A stretch of DNA of 32,614 bases from an uncultured Bacteroidota bacterium (GTDB taxonomy: Bacteria > Bacteroidota > Bacteroidia > UKL13-3). The stretch is from assembly GCA_903910445.1 (NCBI GenBank), contig CAIVZR010000047.1, forward strand, positions 1 through 32,614. Reading direction: 5' to 3'. Made by a program: the position numbers and the translations under genes. Positions 27,824 to 32,614 of the stretch are shown here, piece by piece. Every line of letters starts with the position of its first letter. Position 1 is the stretch's first letter. The notes under the pieces are model-generated. The model saw nothing but the letters and a program-made list of their open reading frames with translations. It had not been told where the DNA came from and made no database searches.

Positions 27824-28648
27824 TTATTTATTTTCTTTCTGAAGGGCATCTACGGCCTTCCGAACGCTTCCATGTTGAGTTAGGTACTGTGCAGCTTTCG
27901 ATTCGCTCACGCCCGTTTCTTGTGCAATCATCAGGGTGCCGCGCTTGATCAACTTGTGGTTGCTGAGTTGCATATCCACCATCTTATTGCCTTTCACATG
28001 CCCCAGCTTAATCATCACACTGGTGCTAATCATATTGAGGATGAGTTTCTGTGCAGTGCCTGCCTTCATGCGTGTACTGCCCGTAACAAACTCGGGGCCT
28101 ACAATGCACTCAATCGTGTTATCGGCATACGATGCTACCAAACTTTTTTTATTGCAAACAATACATGCGGTGCTAATCTCTTTTTCCTGGCAAGTCTTTA
28201 AAGCATGCGCTACATATGGCGTTGAGCCACTTGCAGCAATACCAATCACCACATCTTTTTTTGTGATTTTATATTCACGCAAATCCTTGAAACCTTGGGT
28301 GGTGCTATCTTCTGCGAACTCAACGGCTTTCCGAATGGCGATATCACCACCAGCAATCAATCCGATGACGAGGCCCTGTGGCACGCCATAGGTTGGTGGG
28401 CATTCGCTTGCATCTACAATGCCCAAACGGCCGCTGGTGCCCGCTCCAATATAAAACAAGCGTCCTCCTTTTTCCATTTTGGCAATAATTACTTTCACCA
28501 ATTTCTCGATGACTGGGATGCATAAAGCAATGGCATCAGGCACGCTACGATCCTCGGTATTGATGGATTTTAGGAGCTTCTTCACCGACATCTTTTCCAA
28601 ATGAGAATAGTTCGACGATTGCTCCGTGGTGAGGTTAGATTTTTTCAT
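27824..28648 (-). CDS. murQ: N-acetylmuramic acid 6-phosphate etherase
   Basis: 274-residue SIS-fold enzyme of peptidoglycan recycling; it cleaves the lactyl ether of MurNAc-6-phosphate to GlcNAc-6-phosphate and D-lactate in the cytoplasm. The signature is strong: STRMKAGTAQKLILNMIST, FYIGAGTSGRLGIVDASECP with the catalytic Glu82, and Glu113 in VEFAEDS (equivalents of E83 and E114 in E. coli). The GIAASGSTPYV loop is the second SIS segment. It is about 20 residues shorter than E. coli MurQ at the ends. The ATG overlaps the TGA of rsmG (28645-28648), so translation is coupled. No MurNAc kinase (anmK) or transporter is seen nearby. Confidence 0.95.
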   Translation of the reverse strand: MKKSNLTTEQSSNYSHLEKMSVKKLLKSINTEDRSVPDAIALCIPVIEKLVKVIIAKMEKGGRLFYIGAGTSGRLGIVDASECPPTYGVPQGLVIGLIAGGDIAIRKAVEFAEDSTTQGFKDLREYKITKKDVVIGIAASGSTPYVAHALKTCQEKEISTACIVCNKKSLVASYADNTIECIVGPEFVTGSTRMKAGTAQKLILNMISTSVMIKLGHVKGNKMVDMQLSNHKLIKRGTLMIAQETGVSESKAAQYLTQHGSVRKAVDALQKENK

Positions 28649-29277
28649 CGATGGATATAAATGAGTTTCTTCGTTTCAAAGAATTCGGTATTGAAATATT
28701 TCTTGAGTGATATTTCTTCATGCTTGAACTGATAGCGTTGATGTGCCTCATGCATCTCATTCTTCAGGTCGCCACCTTTGAGTAATAAGAACCCGTTGGT
28801 GATTTTGTTTTTCCCCGTTTCTTGTATTTTTCCTTTGCTCCAAAAAATTAAATCAATGGTTGGGGCTACGGCACGACTAATGATAAAATCGAATTTATCT
28901 TTTAAGGTCTCTGCCCGTGCATGCAGTGCCACCACATTTTTCAATTCGAGGGCGGTCACAATTTCCTGTACCACCTTAATTTTTTTACCAATACTATCTA
29001 CGGCTGTGAATTGCACTTCCGGAAAAAGTATGGCCAATGGAATGGTTGGAAATCCGCCCCCACAGCCAATGTCGAGGATGGTAGTGCCTGGAACGAATTG
29101 TACAAAGCGAGCAATGGCTAAAGAGTGCAGCACATGCTTTTCATAGAGTGCTTCAATATCTTTTCGGGAAATAACATTGATCTGCGCATTCCAGTGTTCG
29201 TATAGATTTTGCAATGCTGCAAACTGCGACAATTGTGCAGGGGTAAAGTCGGGGAAATAACGATTGATGAGCTCCAA
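28645..29277 (-). CDS. rsmG: 16S rRNA (guanine527-N7)-methyltransferase
   Basis: 210 residues; methylates G527 of 16S rRNA using SAM, loss of which gives low-level streptomycin resistance in other bacteria. Visible: N-terminal helices with EHWNAQINVISRKDIEALYE and KHVLHSLAI, the SAM loop TILDIGCGGGFPTIPLAI (69-77 core), FTAVDSIGKKIKVVQE, and the SRAVAP motif. The start is TTG at 29277: there is a stop four codons upstream and no ATG in frame, and MELINRYFP matches the usual RsmG start, so TTG is convincing. It follows tpiA after 8 nt and overlaps murQ by 4 nt. Confidence 0.94.
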   Translation of the reverse strand: MELINRYFPDFTPAQLSQFAALQNLYEHWNAQINVISRKDIEALYEKHVLHSLAIARFVQFVPGTTILDIGCGGGFPTIPLAILFPEVQFTAVDSIGKKIKVVQEIVTALELKNVVALHARAETLKDKFDFIISRAVAPTIDLIFWSKGKIQETGKNKITNGFLLLKGGDLKNEMHEAHQRYQFKHEEISLKKYFNTEFFETKKLIYIHR

Positions 29278-29285
29278 ATAGAATT

Positions 29286-30050
29286 TTATTTAATGCCTTT
29301 CACGATATCGATAAAGCTGCGTGCTTGCAATGCTGCACCACCAATCAATCCACCATCAATATCGGGTTGTTCGAAAAGCTCCTTCGCATTGTCGGGCTTC
29401 ACGCTGCCTCCGTATAGGATGCTGATATTTTCTGAAAGCTCATCACCATATTTATCGGCAATGATTTTGCGAATGAAGGCATGCATTTCCTGAGCCTGAG
29501 CCGAGGTGGCAGTTTGGCCTGTTCCTATTGCCCATACCGGTTCGTAAGCAACAACAACGTGACGCATTTGTTCTTCTGGCAAATGAAATAAAGCATCACG
29601 CAATTGCGATTCGATGACTTCATAAAACTTACCATTATTACGTTCTTCCAATGTTTCACCAACACAATAGATGGGTTGCATCAAATTGGCGAGTGCGATA
29701 TCTACTTTTTTAGCCAACCAATCGTTGGTTTCGTTGAAGTAGGCGCGGCGTTCGCTATGACCGATGATCACGTAATCGCAACCTACCGATTTAAGCATGG
29801 CAGCCGAAATTTCCCCAGTATAGGCGCCATTGGGCATATTGCTGCAGTTTTGGGCTCCCAGTTCGAGCATGGGCATACCAAAAAGCAAGGGTTGTAATTT
29901 GTATAGATGAATGAAAGGAGGGGCGAGCACAACGTATACCTGGCTGGTTACTTCTTTCGAATAAAGCTCAATAATTTCTTTCACCAGTTGAACACCTTCG
30001 TCGAAGGTTTTATTCATTTTCCAGTTACCGGCTACAATTTTCTTTCTCAT
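29286..30050 (-). CDS. tpiA: Triosephosphate isomerase
   Basis: 254-residue TIM-barrel enzyme interconverting dihydroxyacetone phosphate and glyceraldehyde-3-phosphate in glycolysis and gluconeogenesis. Catalytic residues are all present: Lys11 (GNWKMN), His98 (VIIGHSERR), Glu170 (AYEPVWAIGTG), plus the phosphate-gripping ISILYGGSVKPDN and GGLIGGAAL near the end. Length is standard. First gene of a minus-strand operon with rsmG (8-nt gap) and murQ. A TATATTTG element 41 nt upstream is the likely promoter. Confidence 0.97.
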   Translation of the reverse strand: MRKKIVAGNWKMNKTFDEGVQLVKEIIELYSKEVTSQVYVVLAPPFIHLYKLQPLLFGMPMLELGAQNCSNMPNGAYTGEISAAMLKSVGCDYVIIGHSERRAYFNETNDWLAKKVDIALANLMQPIYCVGETLEERNNGKFYEVIESQLRDALFHLPEEQMRHVVVAYEPVWAIGTGQTATSAQAQEMHAFIRKIIADKYGDELSENISILYGGSVKPDNAKELFEQPDIDGGLIGGAALQARSFIDIVKGIK

Positions 30051-30091
30051 GATATTTTTTTACGCTTAATGGGGGCTATTAATAAGGAATG

Positions 30092-30099
30092 CAAATATA
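30092..30099 (-). promoter_or_regulatory. -7 promoter element of tpiA operon (TATATTTG)
   Basis: Exact TAnnTTTG on the minus strand, 41 nt before the tpiA ATG. The -33 region is weak. Confidence 0.5.
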
Positions 30100-30260
30100 A
30101 AAAGTTATCTAAGGAATTCGTAAGGAATAATGATGGAAATTAATGGTGGTGGATGGTGGGAGTTGGGCGAGGGAATGATGTTTTTAGTCTCAAATGACAA
30201 TACATTGTTGCCATTTAAACATCATCAATTGGATTTATTTCGAATAAAGAAATATCTACA

Positions 30261-30300
30261 CGATTGGCCCCTACAGGGCAGAATACCGAGGGGGTGAATT
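30261..30300 (+). repeat. Palindromic repeat, copy 1 (degenerate)
   Basis: GCCCCTACAGGGC core (30267-30279) followed by AGAATACC; lacks the CTACCCAC leader found in copies 2-4 but has the same TAC centre as copy 2. Confidence 0.55.
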
Positions 30301-30304
30301 TTTT

Positions 30305-30356
30305 CTACCCACGATAAGCCCTTACAGGGCAGGAATACAAAGGGAAATTCTAATTT
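30305..30356 (+). repeat. Palindromic repeat, copy 2
   Basis: CTACCCAC leader, then the palindrome GCCCTTACAGGGC (30318-30330), then AATACAAAGGGAAATTCT. Nearly the same frame of flanks as copy 3, with a different palindrome. Confidence 0.75.
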
Positions 30357-30412
30357 GAGGATTGCTGCCGTATTCTCTCTTTTCTCACACTCCGCCCTCA
30401 CTCTGATTTTTG

Positions 30413-30478
30413 CTACCCACCATATGTCCCTAAGGGACATGAATACAATGGGAAATTCTTATTCATATAATAATTTGA
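30413..30478 (+). repeat. Palindromic repeat, copy 3
   Basis: CTACCCACCAT leader, a perfect 8-bp-arm palindrome ATGTCCCTAAGGGACAT (30424-30440), then GAATACAATGGGAAATTCT and an AT-rich tail shared with copy 2. Confidence 0.8.
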
Positions 30479-30498
30479 AAATTGAAGTAAGGAGGGTG

Positions 30499-30534
30499 TT
30501 GTATTATGTTCCATTGGAACATTTGGTGGGTAGA
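30499..30534 (-). repeat. Palindromic repeat, copy 4 (inverted)
   Basis: Read on the minus strand: CTACCCACCAA, palindrome ATGTTCCAATGGAACAT (30506-30522), then AATACAA. It differs from copy 3 by two changes in each arm, and each is compensated in the opposite arm. Confidence 0.78.
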
Positions 30535-30549
30535 ATAACGGTTTCCCCA

Positions 30550-30580
30550 GCCTGACCATCCGTAGGATGGTTTGACGAAA
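30550..30580 (-). repeat. Palindromic repeat, copy 5 (inverted, partial)
   Basis: Read on the minus strand: ACCATCCTACGGATGGT (30555-30571), 7-bp arms around the same TAC centre seen in copies 1 and 2; the CTACCCAC flank is absent, a GGCTGGGG flank follows. Confidence 0.55.
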
Positions 30581-30629
30581 ATGTTCAAGTTAGAATTCGT
30601 CTTTAGAATAAACATCAATAATATTTCTA

Positions 30630-30682
30630 GGCCGTTGGTGAGGCTTAAGCTTTGGCTTTCACACAACACCAACTGCGGCGTC
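30630..30682 (+). repeat. 53-nt intergenic repeat, copy R1
   Basis: Begins GGCCGTTGGTGAGGCTT and ends CACAACACCAACTGCGGCGTC-like (20 nt core ACAACACCAACTGCGGCGTC). The inner part is diverged from R2 and R3. The ends are inverted to each other (GTTGGTG / CACCAAC). Confidence 0.75.
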
Positions 30683-30778
30683 AGCAGAGATTTAGTGTAA
30701 ATATTATTCGGAATATTTTAAATTAAAAAAGTGTTAGAGAACAAAATAGTGCTACAAATTCTTAAATCCATTTTATTA

Positions 30779-30831
30779 GCGCCGCAGCTGGTGTTGTGGG
30801 TTTGGCATGTGCGCAAGCCTCACCAACGGCC
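30779..30831 (-). repeat. 53-nt intergenic repeat, copy R2 (inverted)
   Basis: On the minus strand: GGCCGTTGGTGAGGCTTGCG, then CACATGCCAAACC, then CACAACACCAGCTGCGGCGC. Preceded, like R3, by a TTAAATCC-containing AT-rich stretch. Confidence 0.8.
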
Positions 30832-30890
30832 AAATAATTGACGGGACTTGCTCATAAAATAATGAGATAATTAAATCCGTTATATTTATT

Positions 30891-30944
30891 GACGCCGCAG
30901 TTGGTGTTGTGACGTTGGCATCTGCGCAAGCCTCACAAACGGCC
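30891..30944 (-). repeat. 54-nt intergenic repeat, copy R3 (inverted)
   Basis: On the minus strand: GGCCGTTTGTGAGGCTTGCG, then CAGATGCCAACGT, then CACAACACCAACTGCGGCGT. Same orientation as R2, opposite to R1. Confidence 0.8.
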
Positions 30945-30985
30945 TTGTCATTTAAGACCCCAAAAAACCTTCCCAAAAACCCGAA

Positions 30986-32167
30986 TTAGAATTTTCGATA
31001 TTTCGCGGTTTGTTCGAATACGGAATTGAGAATTTTCTTATCAATTTCGCTTAGCGATAAATGCCTGCGTTGCATCACCAGCTCGGCTACTTCAAACACT
31101 TTATTCACCTGGTACACCTCCATTCCATGTGCACCACCCCAACTAAAATCCGGCACAAAATTGCGCGGGAATCCCGATCCGAAAATATTGCAAGCTACAC
31201 CCACCACCGTTCCTGTATTGAACATGGTATTTATTGCACATTTGCTATGATCGCCCATGATGAGTCCGCAGAATTGCAAGCCTGTGCGATCGAATTTATC
31301 ATTCTTATAATTCCAGAGTTTTACTTCCGCATAATTGTTTTTGAGGTTGCTATTATTACTATCGGCACCAATATTACACCATTCGCCAAGCACGCTATTG
31401 CCTAAAAATCCATCGTGGCCTTTATTGCTATAGCCAAACATCAAACTATTATTCACCTCCCCACCAGCGCGGCATTCAGGGCCTAGTGTGGTAGCTCCAT
31501 AAATCTTGGCACCCATCTTCAATACGCTGTGTTCGCACATGGCAAACGGGCCTCTCACCATACAACCTTCCATCACTTCGGCATCGGCTCCAATATAAAT
31601 GGGTCCTGATTGGGTATTTAAGATAGAAGCATTCACCTTCGCCCCCGCTTCAATAAATAACTGGGAAGCATCGCCTATGAGGGTGTTATGAGCAGGCAAG
31701 GGTTGAGAGGCACGCCCTTGGGTTAAGCGTGCGAAGTCGGCACGAATTTCCCGGTCGTTATACGTAAATAAATCGGGCAACTGGTTAATCACGGTGAGCT
31801 CCTCCGCCTGGGTATCATAAAAAGTGAGTCCGCTGAAATTCAATTTTTGCGGCTCTTTCAATTTGGCAGCGATGAGTTCCCCCTTGTATTTGAGGGCATC
31901 GCCTGGGGTGAGGTGTTTTATTTCTTCGGCGAGGAGGACATTCGGACAAACGCCAGCATTAATAAATACCGTATCGTCGTCGGTAATGAGGCAAGGATAT
32001 TTTTCCTGAATGGGCTCGGCTGTTTTATAACTCACGGGGCATTGCGTATGGCGCTCCCATTTTTCTTTGATGGTGAGGATGCCAATACGAAAAGCACCCA
32101 CAGGGCGAGTTGATGCCAGGGGGTAGAATCGTTCGCGGGAAGGAGGGTCAATCAGGACGAGGTTCAT
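30986..32167 (-). CDS. GlmU-like sugar nucleotidyltransferase / left-handed beta-helix protein
   Basis: 393 residues. The N-terminal half (LVLIDPPSRERFYPLASTRPVGAFRIGI) is the Bacteroidota version of a nucleotidyltransferase domain (NTP_transf_4 type, found in proteins named GlmU family); it lacks the classical LAAGxGTRM loop. The C-terminal half is a left-handed beta-helix of hexapeptide repeats (IGADAEVMEGCMVRGPFAMC, GAKIYGATTLGPECRAGG), with SNNSNLKNNYAEVKLWNY and GDHSKCAINTMFNTGTVVGV as in acyltransferases. The expected role is in nucleotide-sugar formation such as UDP-GlcNAc for the envelope, inferred from the family. It is transcribed alone between the repeat block and rpmE2. Confidence 0.85.
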   Translation of the reverse strand: MNLVLIDPPSRERFYPLASTRPVGAFRIGILTIKEKWERHTQCPVSYKTAEPIQEKYPCLITDDDTVFINAGVCPNVLLAEEIKHLTPGDALKYKGELIAAKLKEPQKLNFSGLTFYDTQAEELTVINQLPDLFTYNDREIRADFARLTQGRASQPLPAHNTLIGDASQLFIEAGAKVNASILNTQSGPIYIGADAEVMEGCMVRGPFAMCEHSVLKMGAKIYGATTLGPECRAGGEVNNSLMFGYSNKGHDGFLGNSVLGEWCNIGADSNNSNLKNNYAEVKLWNYKNDKFDRTGLQFCGLIMGDHSKCAINTMFNTGTVVGVACNIFGSGFPRNFVPDFSWGGAHGMEVYQVNKVFEVAELVMQRRHLSLSEIDKKILNSVFEQTAKYRKF

Positions 32168-32240
32168 AGCAGGTAGTTTGAATTAGTGCCGAGCGTTCGT
32201 TGCGGGCATGGGGCAAATTACGTAAAAAAGTTCCGACAAT

Positions 32241-32271
32241 AAAAAGCCCTTCTGCTTGCGACAGAAGGGCT
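32241..32271 (-). terminator. Rho-independent terminator of rpmE2
   Basis: 10-bp perfect stem (AGCCCTTCTG at 32245-32254 pairs with 32262-32271), 7-nt loop, followed on the minus strand by TTTTTATT; lies 27 nt after the rpmE2 stop. Confidence 0.88.
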
Positions 32272-32297
32272 CGTAGATTTGAACCTAAAGACTGGGC

Positions 32298-32549
32298 TTA
32301 GGCTTTCTTTGCGTAACGTTTGTTGAACTTGTCAATACGTCCTGCAGTATCAATTAAATTCGATTTACCTGTGTAAAACGGATGTGATTTATCAGAAATT
32401 TCTAATTTGTAAAGTGGATATTCGTTACCGTCTTCCCATTTAATGGTTTCTTTGGTGTCGACTGCGCTCTTAGTTAAGAAGGCATGATCGCAACTCATAT
32501 CTTTGAATACTACTAAACGGTAGTTTTTCGGGTGTATCTCGGGTTTCAT
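32298..32549 (-). CDS. rpmE2: 50S ribosomal protein L31, type B
   Basis: 83 residues, normal for type B L31. Recognised by [20 protein letters not shown] at the start, [20 protein letters not shown] in the middle and [17 protein letters not shown] at the end. It bridges the ribosomal subunits. Only one Cys (Cys20) is present, so this is the zinc-free (C-minus) form, in contrast to the CxxC zinc-binding type A. It has an ideal promoter and its own terminator, so it is a monocistronic unit. Confidence 0.96.
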   Translation of the reverse strand: MKPEIHPKNYRLVVFKDMSCDHAFLTKSAVDTKETIKWEDGNEYPLYKLEISDKSHPFYTGKSNLIDTAGRIDKFNKRYAKKA

Positions 32550-32577
32550 ATAAGGGTCTTTCTTTAAAAAAGGAGTG

Positions 32578-32608
32578 CAAATATAGGATAATTTCGTGAA
32601 ATGTCAAA
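32578..32608 (-). promoter_or_regulatory. Perfect Bacteroidota promoter of rpmE2
   Basis: Minus strand: TTTG (32608-32605), exactly 19 nt, then TATATTTG (32585-32578); the ATG follows 28 nt later. The best match to the TTTG-N19-TAnnTTTG consensus in the window. Confidence 0.75.
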
Positions 32609-32614
32609 TAAGAG

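Larger units (their letters stand above)
30051..30985. other. Repeat-rich gene-free block
   Basis: 935 bp between tpiA and the GlmU-like gene with no credible gene. It contains the tpiA promoter, then five short palindrome-centred repeats (30261-30571) in both orientations, then three copies of a different 53-54-nt repeat (30630-30944). The short open frames here (for example minus 30225-30440, plus 30355-30555, minus 30776-30976) run straight through the repeats and resemble no family. No transposase gene accompanies them. Confidence 0.8.

Noticed and set aside
27936-28391. 151-residue open frame antisense to murQ
   Set aside because: It is fully covered by murQ, whose reading frame has catalytic motifs; the antisense frame shows none.
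30261-30944. CRISPR array
   Set aside because: Copies are in mixed orientation, irregularly spaced, belong to two unrelated repeat types, and no cas gene is near.
30225-30976. Several 60-70-residue frames in the repeat block
   Set aside because: They read through the palindromic repeats on both strands; the peptides simply reflect the repeats.

Overview
This window looks like a chromosomal segment of a member of the Bacteroidota, probably an environmental lineage near Chitinophagales/Sphingobacteriales (inference). The reasons are: two SusC/ZnuD-style TonB-dependent receptors; a secreted protein ending in a type IX secretion (T9SS) sorting domain; the Bacteroidota-type promoter TTTG-N19-TAnnTTTG in front of several genes (the best case is exact, ahead of rpmE2); weak or absent Shine-Dalgarno sequences; a short GyrB; and gene families largely confined to this phylum. 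No tRNA, rRNA, phage, insertion sequence or CRISPR array is visible.

Layout. 1-4200: 3' part of a TonB receptor, a convergent outer-membrane barrel protein and an AT-rich T9SS cargo protein. 4400-9400: an M3 oligoendopeptidase coupled to a FAH-family hydrolase, then a P-type ATPase. 9400-12240: a ZnuD-like TonB receptor downstream of a very His/Cys-rich small protein, probably a metal-uptake pair. 12380-16260: gyrB, a pirin with an unusual array of dyads in front of it, and a VTT/DedA-like membrane protein. 16440-23970: a DUF2059 protein and a PPP-type phosphatase, followed by a tightly packed membrane operon SpoIIM / six-TM protein / DUF4129 / DUF4350 / MoxR ATPase / DUF58. 23980-27760: a membrane protein with a degenerate J domain, a lipoprotein/barrel protein, an agmatinase-family enzyme, a Bcp peroxiredoxin and a small anchored protein. 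27820-30050: the tpiA-rsmG-murQ operon. 30051-30985: a gene-free, repeat-rich block. 30986-32549: a GlmU-like nucleotidyltransferase/acyltransferase and ribosomal protein L31 type B.

Most genes are housekeeping or conserved-but-unnamed Bacteroidota genes. No clear new defence or biosynthetic system is present. The strongest second-look items are the repeat block at 30261-30944, which holds two different repeat families and where one family shows compensatory changes that keep a palindrome intact; the uncharacterised MoxR/DUF58/SpoIIM envelope operon; the ATAG...CTAT dyad array over the pirin promoter; a J domain whose HPD is NPE; a PPP phosphatase lacking the catalytic-dyad Asp; and the His/Cys-rich protein without an obvious ATG beside the metal-type receptor. 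Three convincing minus-strand Rho-independent terminators follow the receptor gene, gyrB and rpmE2.
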